Below are positions 52,701-64,000 of a DNA stretch of 64,000 nt, in pieces. Below the pieces are notes generated by a model. The model was not told the DNA's origin, made no database searches, and saw nothing but the letters and a program-made list of their open reading frames with translations. Location of the stretch: NCBI GenBank assembly GCA_022885665.1, contig JAGQDJ010000051.1, forward strand, positions 863,155 to 927,154, in the 5' to 3' direction. This stretch comes from Triops longicaudatus (Eukaryota; Arthropoda; Branchiopoda; Notostraca; Triopsidae). The position numbers were made by a program, and so were the translations under genes. The stretch's first letter is position 1, and every line of letters begins with the position of its first letter.

Positions 52701-55700
52701 CATCTCAACTTTGCTATGTGTCCGCAAATAAATTACAACGCGGTTGTGCTGACGGGTCGCATCTAACTCAATGCCGTAAGAAATGTTATTAGTTCTTGTC
52801 CTAACTTTTGCATCACTTTTCCTTTCCTAGACAGAATATAATCTAATTTCAAGAGAAAAAGAAAGGTAGAAAAAAACATGCTTGTCGCTAGACGGCTTAT
52901 ACAGCTTCTTTGAAGGTTCAATAGATTCGCTCACAAGTTGCGTCATAACTTAATCTAGAAAATCAAGAACTGACGAGGATAGAAAAGCTGAAGAGCGATC
53001 TTGTATGCGTCGCAAAGCTGAATAAGCTATTTGCCTTATTTTAGGAAATGTCACATGCAGTTTGGACAAGTACAAGTGTTTGTATGGCCCTTGTTTGGAT
53101 CTGATGTTAGTCTGCGACGGAAATATTGATTGTAAAGGCACCTGGACAGATGAAGACCATTGTCGTAAGTAAATATACTTTCTTGCCCTGTTTATAGCAT
53201 GCGTGCTCTAAGTATCCTAGAAAGCAGTACAGAATTTGATGTCATTTACAAAAAGATTTTTTGTGTTGCCAATTATGCCAACTTTATACAAAAACAAATT
53301 GAAGGAAATTAAAGAATAACAAGAAAATAAAGTAAATTCGAGCTTTTAAGTCGAAGTTTTAAAAGAGCTCCGTATTGTGAATCATCCATTAAAGAATTCA
53401 ATTGTTATAACCTTTTTTATGTATTCTCCTTAACAGCATATATATGTGCTGCAGACGCTCCGCAATGCTCTTGCTTAGATTTGAACTTGAATTGCACCGG
53501 AAGAGGTCTGAGGGTGGTTCCAAAGTATGTTGAATCTCCGATCTCTCGCTTGTAAGTGTATTGAACATTTTGCGATTAAGTATTTCAGTCAGACTTATTG
53601 TGCTTTATTACCAAGCTACATGGCTCATAACAACCTGAACGAAACTTTAACGAGCAGCTCCTTTAACCATTTATCGCGCGCCACACATCTGTAAGTACTA
53701 TTACGTGATGTTCTACTGCAGAACTCGTCTAACGTTGAAAATTGCATCTGTGTTAATCTTACTTTAGAGAACAGTCTTCGCTACCACAAAAAGTGTCTAC
53801 CGCATTATACACTGGCAACTTCTACCTTTTATATGTATAGTCTTTACTAAATTCACTAGTACCATCTAGCGAAGCTGTGGAAATTACAAATCTGCTATTA
53901 GACGCCAACAAGTGCAAGCCTTTTACTTCGACCAACAAAGAAAAAGCAAGGGGGAACGATGGTAACCCCAGCGGAGCCTTACGACATCTTCCAGTGCTTT
54001 AGCGTCTACTGGTAGATTTCGCACTTTCTCGCCGTTAGTCGCGTGATTTGGTAAAGACTATAAACCGGCCGAGAGCCCAACTCAACTGTCTTTGCAAACA
54101 TCAGGTCGACATTTATAATCGCCGCTTTGACTTTTCCCGCCATTTCTAATAGCGAATTCAGTTGGCAACCTGGTGCTTCACTTTCTGGCACTGGGAGCCT
54201 GGTCACATCTTCAGGTGAGAGTGCGCGACCCACGGAGGGTAATATTTGGGAAAGTGCGCACTGGTCAGTGCCAGGCAGTGTTGGGTTTTTAGTGCTGTCA
54301 GTTAGTGGCGCCAAATTTGAGTCTTGCAAACAGAGAAAGATTATTTCTTCTTTTACAAGAAAAGTTTCCACTACTGATATCTTACGATTTCAGAAGTGGA
54401 AATGACAACAGAGAAATAGTTGAAGCAACTGTTAGTTTCCAAAATTACTACGCTAAAATTACCAATGAAAACAAAATTTCAAAGCGCTTAAACCTAAACT
54501 TGTCTCAATGGATCTTTTCTGTAAACTATTGTTAAGTTAGAAAAAAAAACCATTTAGAATCGTGCAATCGTACCAATATTAAGATAAAGTCACTGACATA
54601 TTTTTCACAATCGCTATTGTCATTTTCGTATAAAGTCTAGGAAGTGGTTTAATCAAGCCATGTTTACTGGGACGTCACTGGCGAGCTGTAAGGCCTGCAT
54701 TTGGCACCCGTATCCCAATAAATACAATAAAAAAATTAAGACGATTTAAAAGAAAAATTGTGAGCTTACATCCCATAAAAATACTCTTAAATGCTTGTAA
54801 CCCCTTAGCCGAGGTACAAAATGCCGCCACTGCTCAAATAGAAGGTGGGGCCTGTTTCACTGTGAGGCTTGCACTCTGACGTCCAGGATAGAAAACTCAG
54901 TTTCTAGTGCAGCGCTCGGTATCACCAACTGAATCCGCTATGAGTAACCAATAGCTGACGACCTGTTTTTGCGCCATTTCTTTACAAGAGAAACGGCGTT
55001 AAAAATGCGAAAGATGGCGACGCCAAATTTGCAAGATTACAAAACTAGATATTCGATCATTAACGAAAATAATGGAATTTCATATAATTGGATTATCCGC
55101 TTTTCCTGGGTAATAGATCGGCAGTTTACTGTAACCCATTTTGGAGATCTACTTTTCTCCAAATAAAAAAGAAAAAATAACTTATGATTGTTTGCTTTTA
55201 TAAGGGACCTAAGGTGCAACAAGTTGAGTGACATACCCGACGGTTTATTTTCACGTCTATGGAAACTTCGTGTGCTTCACTTACAAGACAATAATATTGT
55301 CGAGGTACGAAATGGAACCTTCTATGGTCTGGTCAATCTCCAAGCGTTGTAAGTTTCATATTTAGCCACGTGTTACGTTCATGTAACAGAAAATTTCCTC
55401 ACGATTACCTTGCAAGACACTTGGACGGCAATGGGATTAGGAGACTTGAAGCGTATGCGTTCAACGGTCTGTCGTCCTTGACAAATCTGTAGGTGATCTT
55501 TGTTATTTTGATCTTGATTATCTTTAACAAAAAAATTGTATTTATTTTTCAGTAATTTGGCTCATCAGACAATAGAGTACATCAGTTCAAGCGCCTTTAA
55601 AGGCTTACGCAATCTTATAAGTCTGTAAGTTATCCTTGCATTACAGCAAATTAAAGCTCATGAATATTGTTCAACAGGGATTTATCGCATAACCATCTTA

Positions 55701-57858
55701 CAGTAGTACTGGAGCACACGTTTTGCGGCTTAAAGCTTCAAAAACTGTACGCTGAGGTCTTTATTTAAAATTTTGCGATCAATTACCAGTAATTATGTAT
55801 TTCGTTTTATGACGAAACTCATATAGAGATTTATCTGGAAATCATCTTACAACGCTGCCAAGCAATATATTTCAAGGGTTGCTTTCACTGCGTAAACTGT
55901 AAAGTATATAAAAAATGTATTAGAGAATCAATGTAACTGTGGACTGCTACAGAGCAACGGACGAATTCCGTTTTTGTTGCCTGGCGAAACACGTGATAGA
56001 TTGTTCCCCGCCAATGGATGAATTTTCGTCTTGCGAAGATCTTATGTCCAATCTCGTCTTAAGAATATGCATCTGGATATTGGGATTCTTATCTACCGTC
56101 GGCAATCTTCTCGTAATTCTCTGGCGCCCATTGCATCGTATCAACAATAAGTAAATTCAATTATACGTTACAGCCGCTCTTGAAAGGATAAGCGCTTATG
56201 TTTTTATGTGATTGTTTGCCTAATAAGTTCGTATCCAAATGATTTCTAAAGATGTTTTGCGAACAGTAATCTGAAGGCCCCGGTAGAGACCTATAGAGTT
56301 TTCTCTGGTGTCCCTACCGCGAACTATAATATTGGCACAGGTGGCTTAGGACCATGAGATATAGAGATTAAACTATTTTTCTTTACTTCTAGAGCACATA
56401 CTTGTTTGGCAATTAATTTAGCAGTCGCGGATCTTTGTATGGGAATCTACTTGACGGTTATTGCAACGGCGGACATAAACTACCGAGGGAACTATGCAGT
56501 TCACAATCAGTCATGGCGAACTTCCTCTTTATGCCATCTAGCGGGGTTTCTCTCCACCGTTTCATCTGAACTATCGGTCTACACGCTTACAGGTTTAATG
56601 TCCAACATTTCAGTAACGTACATTAACTTTCTTTCTCGCGTTCTTGCACTATGTCATCTCTACCAGCAATAACAATAGATCGCTTCTTGTCGATAAGCTT
56701 TCCGTTCCGCGCCTGCCGTCTCAGAACTAGAAGCACAGTAATAATCATAATAATCGGTTGGTTCATTTCTGTACTACTGGCATCGATACCCTTTTTACCC
56801 ATCAACTATTTCACGTATGTTAAAATTACAGTATTAAACTTTTTTTAAAAATAGCCTAAATATTCTCCTTCACTGTTATTTGTTTCATTGTTCTCGTACT
56901 TTTAGGAATTTTTATGGCCGATCTGGAGTTTGTTTGCCCTTACACATAACACCTGATGAGCACAATGGTTGGGAGTATTCGGTTTTCGTATTCATCGGTA
57001 CATAATACGATTTTATTCACATTCGTAACGTACAGAACAAGGAAACGACTAAAAAAAAATTTTCCGTTAACTTAGCACTGAACTTCATTTCAATGTGCAT
57101 TATTGCAATGTGCTACTTGTGGATGTATATGTCGGCAAAAAAGACGCAGAGAGCTGTCGGTAACCGAGGGCATAGGGAAGACCAAACTATGGCACATCGA
57201 ATGAGTTTGATCGTTGCTACAGATGTCGCATGCTGGCTGCCTATCATAATGCTAGGCGTGGCATCACTTTGCGGTGCCATTATCCCACCTCAAGTAAATT
57301 CTGTCTTTCTTCATTGTTTCAAGACTTTAAAAATTACACATTTTTAAGGTTTTCGCTTGGGTGGCAGTCTTCGTTCTACCGCTCAATGCGGCCATTAATC
57401 CTATCTTGTACACTATATCAACAGAGAAATTTCTTCAATCGGTCCCAGTATCTCTTCGTAGCGTAAACCGACTTATAGCTAATATTATGGCTAAATTTTC
57501 TAGTAAGTAACTGTTTTTACGCCAAAAAAAGAATATTTACTTTCTTTGCAAATATTGTCTCAATTCGAAACAGGTTCAGATACTTCTCAAATTTCTCAAG
57601 GAGTTAACGGACAACCGAACTCTTCATTAACAAAATCCAGTACAGGGGAAATAAAGGTGACAACTGTCACAATCCCTGTTAGATGTCTAACGTAAGTTTC
57701 AGCTTACTTGTCAGAATATTATAAAGTAAAAACAACAATCTATTTATTGCAGTTTTACAGTTGGACAACGGAAAAACGCTGGTAATCAGAATACGCTGAA
57801 TGAGGACCGACCCAATGATGCATCTGAAGAACCAATTAACAACTGCTTTATAGAATGA
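46651..57858 (+). CDS. Relaxin-receptor-like LGR GPCR with 12 LDLa modules (GRL101 type)
   Basis: A plasma-membrane rhodopsin-class receptor for a probable insulin/relaxin-like peptide. 27 exons, 3570 nt, 1189 residues. Exons 1-12: 46651-46939, 47853-47957, 48022-48138, 49080-49202, 49990-50088, 50160-50300, 51713-51886, 52023-52151, 52251-52367, 52474-52587, 52641-52775, 53045-53164. Exons 13-27: 53437-53551, 53589-53690, 55205-55348, 55417-55488, 55553-55624, 55678-55746, 55827-55898, 55926-56150, 56393-56592, 56667-56814, 56906-56997, 57076-57293, 57349-57502, 57574-57691, 57753-57858. A signal peptide (VVTIVLAVVYCGTA) is followed by twelve LDLa modules, one per exon. Next come a Cys-rich LRR cap, about seven LRRs, the hinge DEFSSCEDLMSN, and seven helices with IDRF (916-918) and NPILY (1081-1085). 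Type-C LGRs carry LDLa modules; twelve matches mollusc GRL101. An LRR exon could be missed in intron 14 (53691-55204). Confidence 0.9.
48711..48908 (+). mobile_element. Short MITE related to the 35039-36080 element, in LGR intron 3
   Basis: About 198 bp with ends GAGATATGGGCAAAGTCAA and (complement) CAGACCTGGGCAATGCCAAG. Both are followed inward by GACTTGACTTT-type motifs, matching the two ends of 35039-36080 in opposite orientation. Flanking octamers CTAAGCAA and CTGTGCAT agree at five of eight positions, consistent with a decayed TSD. Confidence 0.65.
49664..49711. repeat. (TC)24 microsatellite in LGR intron 4
   Basis: An uninterrupted TC dinucleotide run followed by a short T tract. It creates artificial Ser/Leu frames on + and Arg/Glu frames on -. 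Confidence 0.97.
50414..51444. mobile_element. Non-autonomous hAT-type element, 8-bp TSD GTCTCTGC
   Basis: Left end CAGAGCTGTTGATCGCTTG and right end (complement) CAGAGCTGCCGCGGGCGCG start with the same octamer. Both continue into GC-rich TTGCGAGCG / ATGCGAGCG subterminal motifs. Exact 8-bp duplications GTCTCTGC lie at 50406-50413 and 51445-51452. It is 1031 bp long with no transposase frame and lies inside LGR intron 6. Its ends differ from those of the other two hAT-type elements here. Confidence 0.85.
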
Positions 57859-57943
57859 AATACTTTCGATCTCACTGCACGCTTTAGTATTTTTATACAA
57901 GCTATATTTTACCGGTTAGAAGTTGTCTGTAATGTTCGTACAA

Positions 57944-57949
57944 ATTAAA
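57944..57949 (+). terminator. Candidate poly(A) signal of the LGR (ATTAAA)
   Basis: ATTAAA lies 86 bp past the LGR stop at 57858. Confidence 0.45.
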
Positions 57950-58511
57950 AGGTCTCGTGTTTACAAAAATCAAATCCTTCTTTATTGATCTATAATCTTA
58001 CTTAAAATTAACCTGGCCTTCGTTTGGCTATATTTATAAAATAATCTCCCTATTAATAGTGGAAAACTGCACCAAAAACAGCCGGACCTTGGATGGGGCT
58101 GTTTTCCTACCAATAATTGAGAGTAGAAACGCTTCCTAAAAATAGGGACATCACGAAACTAACAATTGATAGACTTGAGCAGCATACGATGGTGATAATT
58201 GTGTGTAATCTTAAAAAAAAATATAGCCCCAACAAAGCTCCTATACCTAACGCCTCGACAGTTGCATTTTAGGCTCAGTGGAACGCTATTGTCCCGCAGC
58301 GTCACTTATTTTTACAAAGTGCCTATCATTAGCAAAGGACTCTGCTGCTTCCAAATAACGAATATATTTCCAAAAATTTGGTAATAAACTGAACTTAATT
58401 TTACTGTCAATTCCAGCTTTAATTATACCATAAACATCAGCAAATTATACAAAGTACTTAAATTGATCACAGATCTATTAGTAGAACTGTAAGAAACATA
58501 AAAAAAAGAAC

Positions 58512-59157
58512 ATTTACATTAAACAACATACAACACACATAGTTAAACTTCTGCAGCTTTCCGTAGCATCAATTGAACAAAATATAAGATTACAACTTCG
58601 ATTACATGTAAATAAAAAATGCAAAAAAAAAAAAAATACACACATTGAACAGTGCAACAATACAATGAAAACAGTACTAAAGAATACATTGGTGCTCATT
58701 TCCGTCCGGTTAGCATTTTTCTGTTCCTTAATCGTTTCTTTTTCGAACATTATATATAGTACAGCCCTACAATACCTTTCTTACACTCCACAACACAGAC
58801 CGTATGAAGTTTCTTGATATGCAACGTTATTTTGAAAACACGACGAAAAGCACTAAACAGCTAACTGTACTCAGAATTCAGAACAGGGGAGAAAGCGTAA
58901 CAGACTTGGAAACGGGAGTGGAAACCTTCGACGTCACCACATTGAAAAAATAAAACAAAAACTACCGATTGTTGGGAAGTGCTCCCAATAATAAAATAAA
59001 GCTTACCAAATTTTTTTTGAAAAGTACTCATTCTTAGTAATATTTCCACGTCATTTGGTAAATCAAGCTCTTTTTTGGTAACAGGAACCAATTATTGGTT
59101 ACGATTTTAAGTTTAGGTGATATTTCTTGCCATCTATTGGTACCCGTTTTTACAGTG
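58512..59157 (-). repeat. Dispersed repeat family 2, copy B (inverted)
   Basis: Read on the minus strand it begins CACTGTAAAAACGGGTACC and parallels 42454-43430, minus an internal segment of about 320 bp. The two copies are inverted relative to each other and bracket the LGR gene. The minus-strand frames 58861-59091 and 58514-58750 correspond to frames in copy A but are not consistently open. No clear target duplication was found. Confidence 0.7.
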
Positions 59158-60745
59158 TTGTTCTGGACAATAGTTCAACTGTACTATTGCGCTTCTGTAG
59201 ATCAGAGTGCCGTTTATAACTTGAAAGAAACACGACCACTAAGTACCTGAGACATTTCTGTCACTCCCCCACCTATTGTAACTATTTCCCTAACGGCAAC
59301 GAGCATGGTTCGTACCGGGTTAAAATACAAACAAATACACACAAGAACTTAGAAGCTCTTGACAAGAACTGCATGAACATTACAACTTTAGTATCCTCTG
59401 CAGCTAAACGAATTCACAAGGCGAATTCTTAAATGGATATTTTTATCTTCAAACTCGACACACTAACTTAATATTGTTCTTCACAAGACATCCCTGTCTG
59501 AATTCAAAGCATTACCACATTACGAATAGATTGCGACTAGAAAAGTGACAGTTGTGATTTACATGCACGTTCTACCATCACTAACGGTATCTTTTTCAAA
59601 TCTTCTGTTTCGTTCGCCGCTGTTGTGTATCTTGCAACGTCACGAAGCCCCCGAAAAAATAAAACGTAAGTAAATTCAGAGTAATCTGTCTTCAAGTAAC
59701 CAAATGAAAACCGATGATGACAACAATGTCAATCAGAAATCACTTAACCTTTTCAGAGATTCGCCCTTTCCTATATTGATAAGATCCTTTTTTCAATCTT
59801 GTTTTTAAATTTCCCTTTCGTGTCGGCTTACGGCTCCAATTGTAAATATAATCTGCGTTTTACCCTAGATAAAGACCCGTGTAAAATCCCCACCAAAATC
59901 ATGTATTGCTCTCTCACCACACCCGGTTTGCCTTATCGGTCACCTCTTTTTTCTCTTTTCTAACCGTAGTAGCTGCGCATTTCAGTCTTTTATAACGATG
60001 GGATCTCTCACTCGCTTCCCCCCAAGTCCGTCTGACCCTAACGAGCAACGTGTCATCCCCTTACATGGGCAAGCCAAGGCTTTTTCGAGTGTAGAATTTC
60101 AAGGTCACCTTAACTTGTGCATTAGTCACTTTCTGCAGGTACAAACCATACCACCTTTGACTTGTGAGTTTTTTAAGCTTGCATGCTGCCAATTCTATCC
60201 TGGTGCTTTTCTTACAAAAAAGACACTTGTTCTCCCGCATCGTTACATACATCTCGACAATTTCGAGTGAAGCCAAATTCAAAATCCACCCAGCTCGTGC
60301 CTGGTTGTTGACGTAACCCAGGTTTCATCCCCTGCAGCTCTAACCAACTTCCCTTTAGCACTGGCTTGGGAGAACGTTTCCACCTGTAGCTCTCAACAGT
60401 GAATTTCCAGTTACCTCCATCACTTGGACCAGTTCAGTGCTGCGGCGCTTATTGACAAAGCGGGCGACCTTTGAATTTTTGTTATAAACCACCTGGTTAT
60501 ATTCCTGTGCACCATTCGTGTAAACTCATCCGTAATCGATTTTACCAACTGTTATTACAGGGTATTCTACTGGAAATGTGGTGACGTTCGAATTAAATCC
60601 TCTGTCAGTGAAAAAAACTCACAAAAGGCCAATTCGATAAATCACGTTTGCAGTTGTGTGAGTTACATATAATTATGAGTTGAGTGAGGTTAGCGGAAAC
60701 TAAAATAAAACCGTGGAGCAAAGCTGGTGTTTGCAGAAAGAAAAA

Positions 60746-60886
60746 ATGGTGCATTCATGGAATCCTCCGGTGATGTTTGGCCATGCGGCGCAGGAGGCCC
60801 CGCCTCTTGCTAATTGGCAAACTACATGGAAACATTGGGCGGCCAGCTTAGGCCTACATCATCATCCTCATCCGGCGCATCCATCC
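60746..60886 (+). CDS. Candidate first coding exon of an unrecognised gene
   Basis: A 47-codon open segment starts at an ATG in good context (AAAAAATGG) and runs to a possible donor (ATCC|GTAAAG). Its composition is unlike the chance frames nearby: WNPPVMFGHAAQEAPPLANW, then TTWKHWAASLGL and a His/Pro run (HHHPHPAHPS). Such His/Pro-rich starts are common in developmental transcription factors, but no family could be named and no downstream exon is visible before the window ends. It could be a chance open frame. Confidence 0.3.
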
Positions 60887-62337
60887 GTAAAGCTCTTTTT
60901 AACCCATCTTTTCTGTATCCATGTTTATCGAGAAGGTTTATAACCGTTGGCTTTTGGTACTATTGCGGGCCACTGAGCTGGAGGCGGTTAATTACTCTAA
61001 GGGAAATAACGGGAACCCTTATTGCAGTCCTAAAAGATGCTAAAGAGCGTCAAACTTCTTGGCCTTAGGCTCAAACGAAGTGTTACGCCATGAACTTTTG
61101 CAATACGGCTAAAATTGAATAATTTTCGAGGGTAACTTCTGCCATAAGGCAAATATTTGCCATATTTGCCATTTGTTTTCAGACACGGGAAGTGCGTTTA
61201 TGCGAATAAGTTGCCTTGATTTGGCAGAGGGTCAATAAATAAATAATAACAAAAGCAGAATTTAAGATGAAAACTACGCCCTCATATGTATTGATAGTTA
61301 TGTGTGAATAACTGAAAGAAAGTTAAGAAAAAAGGTGAAAAATACGAGTATACTAAAAAATAAATTAACTGAAAAAGCTGGAGAAAGTGTAGATTTCTTT
61401 TACTTTTCGTTTTAAATACACTTTCAATTAGACAATGTTTCATTTCTGTGTCGAATGTAAAATAAAAAAGTACTGTTAAAGTAGTGCAGTTTAACCTTGA
61501 ACATATTAAGACGCAGAAAATACTGGATTCAGGGCGGTAATTTTCTGAATAATTGTCCCGTGTGTATGAGTGGGTTTAAGACCTAACAAGATTGGCTCTA
61601 ACGTCTCTTTGCTGCATGTTAAATAGTATTGTACGGAAATAAAAAGTCGCCAAACAAGTTCAGATATTGTGCTGTTTTAGGCGTGAAGCCCTTTGTTGTC
61701 TGTCCAGATTTTTTATTATTTATTTTTACTGGTAAAGGCGTGTTTTGCGAAATGTACAACATTAATTGTAAGAAAGCACTCGGAAGGATACAGGCGGGGA
61801 TCCAACCTTTACCTTTTAAGTATATGTAAAGGTAGCAGGAAGGCCAAGGAGAGTGAGGGAAATGGAAAGATTGTAAGAGCTATAACGTGCGTCGTGCTTT
61901 TAGAGGTCGTGTGTGCGCGTTGTGTATGTGTGTGGTAGGAACGGCAAAAGTCGAGCGCATGCTACCAGTGATTAACGGCGCGTCCCTGGGTTGCGAGTTT
62001 TCCCATGCAATCCTCGTGTCATTCTTGGCATAAATAGACTGAGATATTTAGCTAAAGGCTTTTTTTTAGCAGGTAGAAAGAAAAAGATAAAGAAAAAAAG
62101 CACCTTGACATGATTTTTTTCTGAGCGTGTAAGACGGGAAACCGTAACATGTCAGGTTCAACTGAAGGTGTGAAAACGGTTCCTTAAGGGTCATGGTACC
62201 AATAACTAATTTCAATTCGCTTTTGGGGAGCGCGAGTTAACACTGCCAATTAACATCCGTTATACCAAACTATCTCACTCTGAAAAAGTATTACACGCTC
62301 ACGAAGTTAATCTAATGGAAGGATTTGTTCCTACACA

Positions 62338-62340
<3 letters not shown>

Positions 62341-62371
<31 letters not shown>
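62341..62371. repeat. (TA)15 microsatellite
   Basis: An uninterrupted TA dinucleotide run. Confidence 0.97.
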
Positions 62372-62374
<3 letters not shown>

Positions 62375-64000
62375 TTTTACATCCGAGTCAATCAAACAAG
62401 GGTTATTTGTAGGTATTTCAAAAGTTTACGGTAAAACGGGTAATTCAGAAAACTGTGTTTTAACACATTTCGTTGCAACAAGAAATTGAATGTAAGAGAC
62501 TTTTTTGTCCCAATTTGTGACTTTTTGGATTTTCACTACCGAAAGACTATTAGGACAGTTAGGGGCTCCATTTTTCCCACAAAGGTACTTCATTAACAAG
62601 ACTTTGCGGTACGTAAATCAAATTGCAGTTGCAGCCTTTTGTCTCCAGGCAAACTCGATGTTAACATTACATAGTGAACTTCGACCATTTTCTTGTGTTA
62701 TGGCTTACGGCTTTTCCGAGACTAGCAAGCGCTAGCAAAGCGTCGGTCACAGAGGATGCGTCTTGTGAAGAAAAACGCATAAATTCTACTAAAAAAAAAA
62801 AAACTTCCAATTTGAAAATAATGTGAACAGACAAGATTAAAGCGGTAGTTGAAGCTGTAAGAAGTGCAACCAAATGCAAATGAGTTAAGATATATAGGCC
62901 TACGTTTTAAGGTGTTAGTACCTCTTACTACCGATCTCTTTTCATTTATATTTTTGGCAAAACAACTGAAGCCATTTGTTTTAAAAGAATAATTAACTGT
63001 GTGCAACTGATCCACCCTAGCGACACAAATAAGAAATGTTCCACCAAAATGCTATTTCTTAATTTTGTAGAGAAATTTCGTGTTCGTATTCAAAGTTATA
63101 CGCATCGTGGGGGTAATCTTGAACACCAGCTTTGAAAATGCGATTCTCCCGAAGTGTCACAGTGAATTCAAAAGTGAAAGGTTTGCGCAATTCTGAGCAG
63201 TCTACAGATCTTAAATTTTTTTAATGCACTTTCACTTAAATATGAGTCAAAATGTACAATAAAAATGAAAATAAAAGGCCTTTTTTTGTTCGAAATTACT
63301 CCATTTTACGGTATAAAATAGACCTACAAGTTATGTGTTATGCCTTAACTCTGTAGCGTTAAGGAATTTTATTAGTCTGTGAAACCTGAAATACTGGCTT
63401 GTCGATTGTCTGACCATCTGAGTGTGTGGATTCACAGCAGCAAGTTAGTTTTTCCTATGGGTTCAGCTCTGCGTCAGGTCATTACCTCGTTTCAAACTGG
63501 AAATTGATTTAAGTTGCTAGGCTTTTTTGTATAAGGTTCAATAGCACTGCACCGGTTTTAGTATAGCATCGGAAGTCCTACGCACATTAGGTAGAACCGA
63601 ACTCTTAAGTTATGAGAGCAAAATCTAGGCAATTTTGGGGAAAGTACAATTTAATTCGTATCAAAGCAGGGCTCAATATCTATTTTAAGGGAAACCCATT
63701 TGGAACGCATTTTGAAAGTTAGTACTATAGAAACATACAACTAGCCAAATTTTAGATAAAGTACAAAGCCTAGTAAATATATGACAAATTTATAATCGCT
63801 GGACTAGCAACAATTTGAGAAAAAATAAAATAAAGAAAAGTTTTATAGGGAAAAAATTCCGACAAAAATTTGAATATTGCTCAATAAAATCAAATCATCT
63901 AGAAATTGAATCCAAACGGTCTAACAATGGTTAAATTCGCCATAGTAAATGAGTGAAAGAACTCAGCGAATGTCACTCTCCACATGGGGCGGAAATCAAC

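Larger units (their letters stand above)
57859..64000. other. Intergenic / flank of an unknown gene, right end of window
   Basis: Contains the LGR 3' flank, dispersed repeat family 2 copy B (58512-59157), a candidate orphan exon (60746-60886) and a TA microsatellite (62341-62371). From 61100 to the end the sequence is A/T-rich, and the short frames (61629-61829, 62505-62735) have no recognisable motif. Confidence 0.5.

Noticed and set aside
54127..54405. 92-codon frame within LGR intron 14
   Set aside because: Contains no LRR pattern and does not fit the phase-2 exon series; probably repeat-derived.
59998..60270. 90-codon frame starting MGSLTRFPPSPSDPNEQ with a possible internal donor
   Set aside because: No recognisable family, weak composition signal and an opposite-strand frame of similar length; not enough to call a gene.
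1..64000. Search for tRNA, rRNA, CRISPR arrays and bacterial-type operons
   Set aside because: No B-box-like tRNA core, rRNA stretch or regularly spaced repeat was seen; the intron-rich genes are eukaryotic.

Overview
The window is nuclear DNA from an animal, almost certainly an arthropod and more likely a crustacean than a fly. Genes are split by GT-AG introns, from about 60 bp to 3.4 kb. The gene set includes a masquerade-type five-clip serine protease homologue and a rough-type homeobox gene, both arthropod hallmarks. It also includes a relaxin-receptor-like LGR with twelve LDLa modules, a type found in molluscs and many arthropods but not in Drosophila. I saw no tRNA, rRNA, CRISPR array or viral gene.

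Layout: (1) 669-2364 (+) is the 3' part of an aspartyl/asparaginyl beta-hydroxylase (ASPH). (2) 5075-9109 (+) is a complete INO80D-type subunit of the INO80 chromatin remodeller. (3) 9666-11516 (-) is methylmalonyl-CoA epimerase, convergent with INO80D. Only 59 bp upstream of it on the same strand lies a small COX14-like membrane protein gene (11576-11833, -). (4) 16028-23966 (+) is a complete masquerade orthologue whose catalytic serine is replaced by glycine. (5) 25455-30441 (+) is a rough homeobox gene. (6) 31988-38781 (+) is a complete PRP6/PRPF6 splicing factor in 16 exons. (7) 46651-57858 (+) is the LGR receptor in 27 exons. (8) 57859-64000 holds repeats and one candidate orphan exon. 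For every gene in items 2-7 the exon phases close to a whole number of codons.

The genes look like an ordinary mix of housekeeping and developmental loci, not one pathway. The exception is the tightly spaced COX14-like/epimerase pair, two probably mitochondrial proteins that may share a transcript.

The non-coding space carries several mobile elements that can be delimited by eye. Three hAT-type insertions have perfect 8-bp target-site duplications (35039-36080, 43577-44933, 50414-51444), and a fourth short relative lies at 48711-48908. There are two further dispersed repeat families, a degenerate minisatellite, and an assembly scar (one N between two 139-bp copies). I found no clearly new molecular system. 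The most useful leads are the possible dicistron, the one-module-per-exon LGR, and the unnamed transposable-element families.
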